Shown here one piece after another: positions 56,944 through 64,000 of a stretch of DNA of 64,000 bases. Both the position numbers and the translations under genes were made by a program. Where the stretch lies: positions 2,046,001 through 2,110,000 of the forward strand of contig NC_026744.1 in the NCBI RefSeq assembly GCF_000210295.1, written 5' to 3'. The DNA comes from Trypanosoma brucei gambiense DAL972. Lineage: Eukaryota > Euglenozoa > Kinetoplastea > Trypanosomatida > Trypanosomatidae. The notes beneath the pieces are model-generated. The model saw only the letters and a list, made by a program, of their open reading frames with translations, was not told where the DNA came from and searched no databases. Positions within the stretch are counted from its first letter, which is position 1; the number at the start of each line of letters is the position of its first letter.

Positions 56944-58349
56944 GAGATACAACGCCAACTATATATAAAAATAACCTTAAAACGAAACGCGCGCGCACAC
57001 ACACACACACTCACAATGTTTGTGATCGCTAACCCGACTCCGAATACGAAAGAGGGAAAGAGAGAATGGGGAAATTGAGCGACAACTTCACACCACTTTC
57101 GTGCCGCCACAAAAAACACCAGTCGGCGCGTTACCCCACATTAGTGTCCATATTTCGTGTGTTTCTTGCTCGCTTTCACGCACCGACGAATCTCAATGCC
57201 GTGAATACTCCTGTTGGGAACAGTGCGTGCTGAACCTGCATTAACATAATTCCAAGGAACCCCCAAGAACAGGAGAAACCCCCTCTTCAAACCAACTCCC
57301 GTCCTCATCATCTACTCGTGTTGGCACCCATGACCGTAAGGCGGGAACCTAACGAATTCAAAACAGCCTCCTCCCCTCCCCCCCCCCAGTGTACACGGAT
57401 GGGGGCACGTTTATGTAGTGATAGGGTTTGAAATGGATAACGTCGTGTGCCGATCCAGCCCACCTCGTTTCTTTCCTGGTTGGAGCGGAAAAAGCGATGG
57501 ACCCATGACGGTGGACAAACACACCCACAGGCCCCGTGCAGCACCGCGCGGCCGCTCAGAGCCGTGGAGAAACAGTTTGGTTGATACAATTTCCAAACAA
57601 CGGTCGCTATAAAGCAGAAATGTGTCACATGTGCAAACCCAACGGTGTTGTTGATCAGTGAGAGCTTCGTCAGGGGTAGAGAGGGGTTGTCCGGTAATGC
57701 AGGGCATCGGCACTCCCTGTGGCGGGGCCTCAGGTTCAGTTCGACAACCGACATGCAGTAGTTACAAATGATATGACGCGATACGTACGTTTGGCATACA
57801 GGCGCACAACGAGAGGGGGCCACGAACGGTGCGAGCGTTTCCTTTACCGTTTTACTTCGAACCCCTTTCGTTTTTGCTCCGTTTCCCATATCAGCTCTCG
57901 TTACTAGCGCCAGTCTACCGAACAGTTCGTGCGAAGTCGCCATGAACCAGTCTAGAAATGGGAACACTCAAAAGTGTCTTTCTCCCCTCTCCAAGATGTG
58001 TATTTCGCAACGAACGTTGCCCCCAGAAGCCATCTGCTGTTTTCATTAGGTTCCATTACCTTTGGCGTGCTCGGTCCAGTGAATTCGCTTTTCTCGTCTC
58101 TGCACACCCACCCACTGGGCAGCTTCACCTGCTTCTCCTTCGACGTCGTGCGGCTACGCAACGCCTGTGGAGTAACGGCCCTTTTTCTTCGGTTATGGCG
58201 AACTGAGCTCCCGCTGTGAGGTCATGGGGGGAGCATTAGTCCATTCCCTCTCCCTCATCGGCTCCTTGTGCTGCTTGCGCCTTCACTGAGCCGGCACATC
58301 CAATTCGCTCCTATCTTCACGTTGTCCACCCTAGTCCTCATGCTATTTA
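56944..58349 (-). other. Intergenic region on the minus strand, with doubtful ORF
   Basis: About 1.4 kb between the UPF3-like stop and the P450 reductase start. It includes a CA tract (about 56988-57010), a C-run at about 57379-57388 and the doubtful 211-codon frame listed separately. A small T-rich acceptor lies next to the reductase start. Confidence 0.5.
57308..57943 (-). CDS. Doubtful hypothetical protein
   Basis: An ATG-initiated frame of 211 codons on the same strand as its neighbours. A short pyrimidine tract and an AG (complement of 57952-57953) lie 8 nt before the ATG, as expected for a trans-spliced gene. Against it: the composition is uneven, Cys/Arg/Pro-rich, with no domain, no clear signal or TM segment, and part of its 3' end is a C-rich repeat (glycine run WGGGGEE). 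It may be UTR of the upstream gene. I see no homology. Confidence 0.25.
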   Translation of the reverse strand: MATSHELFGRLALVTRADMGNGAKTKGVRSKTVKETLAPFVAPSRCAPVCQTYVSRHIICNYCMSVVELNLRPRHRECRCPALPDNPSLPLTKLSLINNTVGFAHVTHFCFIATVVWKLYQPNCFSTALSGRAVLHGACGCVCPPSWVHRFFRSNQERNEVGWIGTRRYPFQTLSLHKRAPIRVHWGGGGEEAVLNSLGSRLTVMGANTSR

Positions 58350-59582
58350 TTACTCAGCACCCGCAGCGGTTAAAGTTTCGCCCTCCTTTTCCTTGCTTCT
58401 TCTATTCCGCCTTTTCCTATCCGCTCGCCGCTTCTTTCGACGGTTCGCGCGTTTTTCGGCGTCCCTGCATCCTTTATCGTTTACTGCACTTTCGTCCGAA
58501 TGATTGTCTAATTCTGCTGTGCGTTTGGGGAGTTTCAGCCCCTTCCCTTTCCGCCCTTCTAGCGTACCCGAAACACCGTCAGTATTACGATGTCCATCAA
58601 GATCGTCCAGCTTTGCCGCCTTCTTCTTCGACTGCCGCGAGCGCTTGCGCCGCTTTCCTCCACCGCTTTCGCCTTGTCCACCACCTTCTCGGGGCGGCGT
58701 TTTCGTCGTCCCCGAGCTGACTTCCCGCCTCTGTAAACCTGCCCCCGTCTGCCCCACCGATGTCAACTTCCCTGCATCGTCTTCAGTCCATTCTCGCACA
58801 AGTATCTTCATCGGTTTGGCGTTGGCAGGGGCACCTGCTTTCTTTTCATTCTTGCGCCGGCAGCTGGACCCTTTCTTCTTGCGTTGGTCCACGCCGGAAA
58901 CCAAATACTTTACGAGATTTGAAATTTGTTTGCCCTCGCCCTCCTGTGACCCTTGTTGGTGTTGTTCCCGCAGCGATGTAGCGGCGGCGCCAACCTGATG
59001 GGTTGTAGCCCCGTCCGCAGTATTTCCCCCTTCATGCATCCATCCTTTCGACATGTTATTACCAGCCGTCAACACCTCCCTGTTGCTTCCCAGCGCAGAT
59101 ACGCAAAAGGCTCTGTAGTTGTCGTCATCTTCGATGGATCCGGCACTAATACTGCGCAACCTATTGACCCAATCCTCTGACACACCCCTTTTACTACGCA
59201 TGCCCGAGGGGATTCTAAGACAAACAGGCGAGAGTTCCACGGTGGATTCCATTACGTTGCAGGTGCCAGCATCACCGGAGTGAACCACTTTTCCGTCGAA
59301 GGTATCAGCCACAATCTCGAGAGCGCGATCGCACATCGCGAGGTTGCTGTCGGCCTGCTGGCGTGCCGTCGGTTGTATCGTAACGACTGCTGTGGAGGGA
59401 ATGGGGGGCAGGACGCCTTGTTGAGGACGCCCGGGGATTACGTACACCGTCGTTACCTCCTCCACACTATCAGTGGGGCAACCCTCAACGATGATCCGAG
59501 TGATGCTTTCGGCGGTTGTATCATGAGGAAGATGCCGTACTAACAGACGGATGGGGTAGCGTCGAGTCGTTGGTGGTGTCAT
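58350..59582 (-). CDS. UPF3-like protein (Smg4/UPF3 domain candidate)
   Basis: A 410-residue protein. The N-terminal part (about residues 8-122) starts IRLLVRHLPHDTTAESIT, continues through STAVVTIQP and DTFDGKVVHS, and ends STVELSPVC. This order, an RRM-like strand with LP, a central strand, then FDG..V and VE(F/L)(S/A)P, is that of the Smg4/UPF3 domain of nonsense-mediated decay factor UPF3. The rest is low in complexity and very rich in Lys, Arg and Gly (KKKGSSCRRKNEKK, GGGKRRKRSRQSKKK), as in UPF3 tails, which carry nuclear signals. UPF3 links UPF2 with the exon junction complex. The match is by eye and weak in places, so the call is tentative. The ATG at 59582 follows an AG complementary to 59602-59603. 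Confidence 0.75.
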   Translation of the reverse strand: MTPPTTRRYPIRLLVRHLPHDTTAESITRIIVEGCPTDSVEEVTTVYVIPGRPQQGVLPPIPSTAVVTIQPTARQQADSNLAMCDRALEIVADTFDGKVVHSGDAGTCNVMESTVELSPVCLRIPSGMRSKRGVSEDWVNRLRSISAGSIEDDDNYRAFCVSALGSNREVLTAGNNMSKGWMHEGGNTADGATTHQVGAAATSLREQHQQGSQEGEGKQISNLVKYLVSGVDQRKKKGSSCRRKNEKKAGAPANAKPMKILVREWTEDDAGKLTSVGQTGAGLQRREVSSGTTKTPPREGGGQGESGGGKRRKRSRQSKKKAAKLDDLDGHRNTDGVSGTLEGRKGKGLKLPKRTAELDNHSDESAVNDKGCRDAEKRANRRKKRRADRKRRNRRSKEKEGETLTAAGAE

Positions 59583-60057
59583 ATTTGCGTGACTCCTCCA
59601 CCTGCAATGGCCAAATTCTATGGTTGCTACTGTTAGTGTTATGCGCTGTTAGTAATACAACGTGAAGAAGGTAAACATGGTTTTCTTTCCCTTTTTTCTT
59701 TTCTTTCGTGCTCTTAGCGTACTTACCACGACATTCGTAACAGATATGAAAATTCGTGCAGGCTACGGCCACCATCCCGTATCAAAAAGAAAAACAAAAA
59801 CAGTCATGTCCTGGGGTGAGCACGAGAAAACAAGCAAAAAAAATGGTGATACACAACTCCCCACCAATCCACACATAGGTCCCTCCCGCCCCTTCAGTTA
59901 CGACGTGAAATCTTCTCTTTCCATCTCACACACGCGTGCGCTCCATGAGTGTAACAACTCGCGTGAAGTGAGAAGCCCAAACAGACACTTAAAAAAAAAA
60001 AATGAAAATCAGTGTACAAAAACACGATTTTCTCGTGTAATCCATCAGAACCACGGA
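59583..60057 (-). other. Intergenic region, minus strand
   Basis: 475 bp. Contains A-runs on the plus strand (T-runs in the transcript) near 59990-60002 and 59832-59841, and the acceptor for the UPF3-like gene at 59602-59603. No gene recognised. Confidence 0.55.
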
Positions 60058-61773
60058 CTACGCTGCAAAGCGCATCCCACCTATTTCTTCCCCAACCACA
60101 AAGAGGTCTTCCTCACCTGCGTCTGGTACACACGGGAAGACATCCATTTCTTCGTACCTTTCTCTGTACTCCCCAACATGAGAAGCGGAAGGCATAGCTG
60201 AAGCACTTGCGCCTGTGGCCGGGGCTACGGTATGTCCATTTAACGGGCCAATGAAAGTGAACCCCCGGACCCCGTTCGGTCGCTCTGCGACGCGAGACAT
60301 CACTTCCACACCATCATTCGCCAGGGATACGGCGGGAGCAACCGCTTTTGATGTCTCGTGATGTGACTTAAGAGACCTTATGCCATTTTGGCGCTTTCTT
60401 CTGACCTCAGCAAGCACCTCAGCAGGATACAAAAAACCATCATGCTCCGCTAGATTTGGTGAAGTCACCTGCGATGCGGCAGGGTTACAACACTGATGCG
60501 TGTTGCCTCGACCCGGCCCACCGAAGCGCTCTTCAGCAACTACGCAGCTATCACTGGACGTAGTTGAATTACTAGAAACATACTCATACCCCGAGGACCC
60601 CTCGTCATCAATAAGTAAAGATGGCCACGTTGTGAGTGTTGACGACTCCGAGTCACAACCTATACCATCACCACTATCAGAGAGAAGCACTACATCTCCG
60701 GTGCTGGGTTTCGGTGCCGTCCAGTCCTCGTCGTCATCTAAGAGCAACCGACGTCCCTGTACGACCGTTGTCGTAAGCGGCCGTGGCGATTTCGGTACTG
60801 ATCTGCGGTGTCGCTTAGGTGGTGTTTCACACGGTGGTTTTGGCGCCTCGAACGATAACAACGCCTGTTCATTTGCGTCCTTGGTAACACTCGATCGGCT
60901 GCCTCCACGCACTGCTGTTTCCCTCCGAACTCCGGTTGAAGGGCGCGCGACAGGCGCAGGTACATCCACAGACGACATTGCCTTTATTTCATCCCAAAGG
61001 CGGTGCGCCTGCACACCCCTGTAAGTTCGGCCGTTGTAGTGTAACTGCCGTCGGCCCCTCACGGTGCTCCAGCTATGGGGAAATGGCACGCCGTTTCGTT
61101 GCAGAGGAAGTTTAACACCTTTGCTGCTACCTTTGTTACCCCGATGACGAGTTGTGCGACTCACTGGCTTTTTGCCTGCTTTTTTGCTGCCTCGGCCTCG
61201 GTTATTTGAGGGTTGAGTCGACCTCCTACTCCTCCATTCGCCTTCAGCTACATGGCTTTCAGCGACAGTTGGTGAGAAACTCGTGACATTGTTACTTTTT
61301 CCGGAAGCTTCGGTGTTGATGGGGACCGCGTCCCACAAGACGGTATCCGACGGCTTTTCACTCACGCTGCGGACCGGCGGTCGTTGTGCCTTAGGAGGCA
61401 CAGCAAACGGAGCCATAACATTGACCCCAAGCTCGCTCAGCCTAACAATTGCACCGCCGTACCGTCGTTGCTCCGGTGCTGTGGCTGTGGCGCCACCGTT
61501 GGCTTCAGCGCTAATGCCACTTACTGCCGGCGCGGTAGGTGCACCGATGGAAATTGGCGTAGGGTGTTGAGGGGGTGGAGAGTTCACACCCGTTGGGGGC
61601 GCCTGTCCAGCAGCAACCGAAAGCGGTCTAAACACCACGCGAAACCTCCCTGATGGTTTATCACACTCCATGACTAAACCTTCGGGAAGGCTCAAACCTA
61701 GACCTATCATATTGAAAGGAAGATGGGTAATGCAAATGTGGACAACATAATAGCAAGGTCCACACAACAACAT
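60058..61773 (-). CDS. Unknown Ser/Pro/Arg-rich protein with a SUMO-interacting-type motif
   Basis: A 571-residue protein I do not recognise. It is mostly low complexity and probably disordered: a Pro/Ala-rich part (about 45-90), a basic stretch (RGRGSKKAGKK, about 190-225), a possibly folded patch (PFPHSWSTVRGRRQLHYNGRTYRGVQAHRLWDEI) around 230-265, and an acidic/Ser-rich region with DVVLLSDSGDG, which looks like a SUMO-interacting motif followed by phosphorylatable serines. The C-terminus is acidic. A nuclear or RNA-associated role would fit this composition, without proof. ATGs are at 61773 and, in frame, at 61710; no AG lies between them, so the upstream one is kept. Confidence 0.7.
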   Translation of the reverse strand: MLLCGPCYYVVHICITHLPFNMIGLGLSLPEGLVMECDKPSGRFRVVFRPLSVAAGQAPPTGVNSPPPQHPTPISIGAPTAPAVSGISAEANGGATATAPEQRRYGGAIVRLSELGVNVMAPFAVPPKAQRPPVRSVSEKPSDTVLWDAVPINTEASGKSNNVTSFSPTVAESHVAEGEWRSRRSTQPSNNRGRGSKKAGKKPVSRTTRHRGNKGSSKGVKLPLQRNGVPFPHSWSTVRGRRQLHYNGRTYRGVQAHRLWDEIKAMSSVDVPAPVARPSTGVRRETAVRGGSRSSVTKDANEQALLSFEAPKPPCETPPKRHRRSVPKSPRPLTTTVVQGRRLLLDDDEDWTAPKPSTGDVVLLSDSGDGIGCDSESSTLTTWPSLLIDDEGSSGYEYVSSNSTTSSDSCVVAEERFGGPGRGNTHQCCNPAASQVTSPNLAEHDGFLYPAEVLAEVRRKRQNGIRSLKSHHETSKAVAPAVSLANDGVEVMSRVAERPNGVRGFTFIGPLNGHTVAPATGASASAMPSASHVGEYRERYEEMDVFPCVPDAGEEDLFVVGEEIGGMRFAA

Positions 61774-62082
61774 GCACCTTTCACTACAACATCTTCACAA
61801 TCCCTTAGCCATCAACAACAGGAGTCATTCGGTTTACGAGGGAATACAACCAACGTGCCAACGCATCAACATCCCCCAAACAATGAAAAAAAAAATTCAG
61901 CACTAACGAAAAATATTCCACCCCCAGGGAAAAAGATTGAGCCACAAACCTACATCATTGAACAAGCACACAAACACTGCCAGTAAGCTCGCTGCTCACA
62001 CAATTTAAACGAACCAAATTTGCTGCAGTAATTATAAAAAACGGCATTATAAAACAAACGATTCAAACACCTGCCAGTACAC
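61774..62082 (-). other. Intergenic region, minus strand (BiP 3' UTR)
   Basis: 309 bp. Carries an A-run on the plus strand (about 61885-61895) that is the pyrimidine tract in the transcript, with AG candidates complementary to 61778-61779 and 61784-61785. No gene recognised. Confidence 0.55.
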
Positions 62083-64000
62083 TTACAGATCGTCCATGGG
62101 TTGTGGCTTGTCGCCTCCGCCGGCGGATTGGTAAGTCTTCTGGATGATGGGGTTGGTCACGCTCTGCAGAGTTTCCAGGGCAGTTTTGTACTCCTCCTTT
62201 TCGGCGTTCGGATTTTCGTCAAGGAAGCGGATCGCCTCCGCAACAGCGGTCTCCACTGCAGCCTTGTCATTGGGGTCAAGTTTCCCACCAAGCTTATCCT
62301 TATCGTTCACTTGGTTGCGTAGGGAATACGCAACGCTCTCCAGCGAGTTACGCGCATCCACACGCTCGCGCACCTTGCGGTCCTCGTCCTCGAACTCTGC
62401 CGCTTCGCGCACCATACGCTCAATCTCCTCCTCGCTTAGGCGACCCTTGTCGTTGGTGATGGTGATCTCTTCCTTCTTTCCAGACGACTTGTCCATAGCG
62501 CTCACCTGCAGGATGCTGTTCTCGTCGACGTCAAATGTCACTTCGATTTGTGGCACACCACGCGCAGCAGGAGGAATTCCCGACAACTCGAATTTGCCCA
62601 GGAGGCGGTTATCCTTTGTCAGCTGGCGCTCACCCTCATACACTTGGATAAGCACACCCGGCTGGTTGTCCGCATGGGTAGAAAAGACCTGACTCTTCTT
62701 GGTGGGGATCTGTGTGTTACGCTCGATGAGTTTTGTCATGACACCACCCACAGTTTCAATACCAAGCGACAGTGGGATCACATCTACAAGCACAACGCGC
62801 CCGCCAACCTCGCTTTCACCGGTTAGCACCGCAGCTTGCACAGCGGCACCATATGCTACGGCTTCATCGGGGTTAATACCACGGTTCAGTTCCTTCCCAC
62901 CGAAGAAGTCACTGATCAGTTGTTGTACCTTCGGCACACGTGTGGATCCACCAACGAGGACAATCTCGTGGATGTCACTCTTCTTCAGCTTCGCATCCTC
63001 CAGCACACGTTGCACGGGCACGAGTGTCCCCTTGAAGAGGTCCATGTTCAGCTCCTCAAACTTCGCACGTGTGATTTTCTCGCTGAAATCGAAGCCCTCC
63101 GTAAGGCTGTCCACCTCCACACGCGCCTCGGGATGAGACGACAGCTGTCGCTTCGCAGCCTCACATGCCTTGCGAAGACGTGCCAGTGCCTTTTGGTCCT
63201 TACTGATGTCAACATTCTTTTTCTTCTTCAGCATGTCCACAAAGTGTCGCATCATGTTGTTATCAAAGTCCTCACCACCAAGGTGCGTATCACCGTTTGT
63301 CGCCACAACTTCGAAGAAGCCCTCATCGATTGTCAGCAGTGACACATCAAAGGTACCACCACCAAGATCGAACACCAGGATATTCTTCTCACCGGCTTTG
63401 TTTAGCCCATATGCGATGGCGGCTGCGGTGGGCTCATTGATGATGCGCACTACGTTCAAACCGGCGATGGTCCCAGCATCCTTTGTCGACTGCCGTTGTG
63501 CGTCATTGAAGTACGCAGGTACCGTTACAACAGCGTTTTTCACTTTCTCGCCAAGGTACGTTTCTGCAATTTCCTTCATCTTCTGCAGCACCATGGCACT
63601 GATCTCTTCTGGTGTGAACTGTTTCTTTTTCCCACCCACCATCACTTGTACCTTCGGCTTCCCGTCGCGGTCCGCAATGACCTCATACGACAGCAGTTTC
63701 TTGTCAGCCTGCACTGCCGCATCCGTGTACTTGCGGCCAATCAGCCTCTTGATGGTGTAGATTGTATTATGCGGATTCTGTGGAAGCTGATTCTTCGCAC
63801 CGTCACCGATCAGCCGCTCTGTGTCGGTAAAGGCGACGACGGAAGGTGTGATGCGGTTACCCATCTCGTTCGGGATGATATGCACATCACCCTTCTGCCA
63901 CACACCCACAACGGAGTATGTTGTGCCGAGGTCGATGCCCACGCATGGTGCTTCCACCTTGCCGCCACTTTCGGGTGCTGCTGAGACGGCTGCAACCGTC
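62083..64000 (-). CDS. BiP: BiP/GRP78, ER HSP70 chaperone (N-terminus outside window)
   Basis: A 638-residue fragment of HSP70 whose frame continues past the right window edge without an ATG. The visible N-terminal part reads [24 protein letters not shown], so a signal peptide probably lies upstream. The nucleotide-binding domain has [26 protein letters not shown] and [15 protein letters not shown]; the substrate-binding domain has [14 protein letters not shown] and the lid follows. The protein ends in MDDL, an ER-retention signal of KDEL type known for T. brucei BiP, and this plus the N-terminal extension separates it from cytosolic HSP70, which ends in EEVD. It folds secretory proteins such as surface coat glycoproteins. 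In T. brucei BiP is present in neighbouring copies, so another may lie just beyond the window. Confidence 0.95.
   Translation of the reverse strand, partial: TVAAVSAAPESGGKVEAPCVGIDLGTTYSVVGVWQKGDVHIIPNEMGNRITPSVVAFTDTERLIGDGAKNQLPQNPHNTIYTIKRLIGRKYTDAAVQADKKLLSYEVIADRDGKPKVQVMVGGKKKQFTPEEISAMVLQKMKEIAETYLGEKVKNAVVTVPAYFNDAQRQSTKDAGTIAGLNVVRIINEPTAAAIAYGLNKAGEKNILVFDLGGGTFDVSLLTIDEGFFEVVATNGDTHLGGEDFDNNMMRHFVDMLKKKKNVDISKDQKALARLRKACEAAKRQLSSHPEARVEVDSLTEGFDFSEKITRAKFEELNMDLFKGTLVPVQRVLEDAKLKKSDIHEIVLVGGSTRVPKVQQLISDFFGGKELNRGINPDEAVAYGAAVQAAVLTGESEVGGRVVLVDVIPLSLGIETVGGVMTKLIERNTQIPTKKSQVFSTHADNQPGVLIQVYEGERQLTKDNRLLGKFELSGIPPAARGVPQIEVTFDVDENSILQVSAMDKSSGKKEEITITNDKGRLSEEEIERMVREAAEFEDEDRKVRERVDARNSLESVAYSLRNQVNDKDKLGGKLDPNDKAAVETAVAEAIRFLDENPNAEKEEYKTALETLQSVTNPIIQKTYQSAGGGDKPQPMDDL

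Noticed and set aside
62083..64000. Identification as cytosolic HSP70
   Set aside because: Ends in MDDL and not EEVD, and has an N-terminal extension before the first strand.
1..64000. CRISPR arrays, insertion sequences, retroposons of ingi/RIME type, VSG genes or telomeric repeats
   Set aside because: No repeated spacer structure, transposase, long terminal duplication or VSG-like coding sequence was seen; the window is ordinary chromosome-core DNA.

Overview
The window reads as nuclear DNA of a kinetoplastid, most likely a Trypanosoma brucei-group trypanosome. About 28 intronless genes lie in two long single-strand clusters. Nearly every start codon sits shortly after a pyrimidine tract and an AG, the pattern of spliced-leader trans-splicing. 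Intergenic DNA is rich in poly-T, (AT)n and (GT)n. Diagnostic genes include an H2B variant histone, a GP63-type surface protease and a BiP ending in MDDL, the ER-retention form I recall for T. brucei. From memory, not checked, H2BV, FAD-glycerol-3-phosphate dehydrogenase, cystathionine beta-synthase and BiP are near neighbours on T. brucei chromosome 11.

Layout: positions 1-54161 form one plus-strand polycistronic unit. In order it holds: a large fusion protein (EEP phosphodiesterase, degenerate acyl-CoA synthetase, pantothenate kinase; 5' end outside the window); an MFSD1-like transporter; an RRM protein; an LRR/dual-specificity phosphatase; an Mpv17-like protein; a class V PLP enzyme; H2BV; a DHHC acyltransferase; a HAD phosphatase; mitochondrial FAD-G3PDH; a small membrane protein; a large helical protein perhaps related to BROMI/TBC1D32; a GP63-like protease; an LRR-FAD synthetase; two tandem elongin-C-like proteins; BCD1 with CCCH fingers; a six-TM protein; a decayed HMG-CoA-lyase-like protein; RRP44/DIS3; a mitochondrial helical-repeat protein; cystathionine beta-synthase; and an AOS1-type E1 subunit.

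Positions 54162-55047 are a convergent strand-switch region, the expected site of Pol II termination. It holds a 13-G run and a possible ankyrin relic. From 55048 to the end the genes lie on the minus strand and are transcribed from right to left: BiP (N-terminus outside the window), an unknown Ser/Arg-rich protein, a UPF3-like protein, a doubtful 211-aa ORF and an NADPH-cytochrome P450 reductase.

The genes do not form a pathway operon. As is usual in trypanosomes, neighbours share transcription but not function. Start codons were chosen as the first ATG after a plausible splice acceptor, so several long reading frames were trimmed where their first codon is GTG or TTG or lies in a pyrimidine tract. 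The most interesting items are the triple-domain fusion with a dead-looking synthetase, the HMG-CoA-lyase-like pseudoenzyme, the candidate UPF3, the GP63 lacking the Met-turn methionine, the two elongin C paralogues, and a group of genes whose splice acceptor abuts the ATG. All functional calls come from reading motifs by eye; no database search was run.
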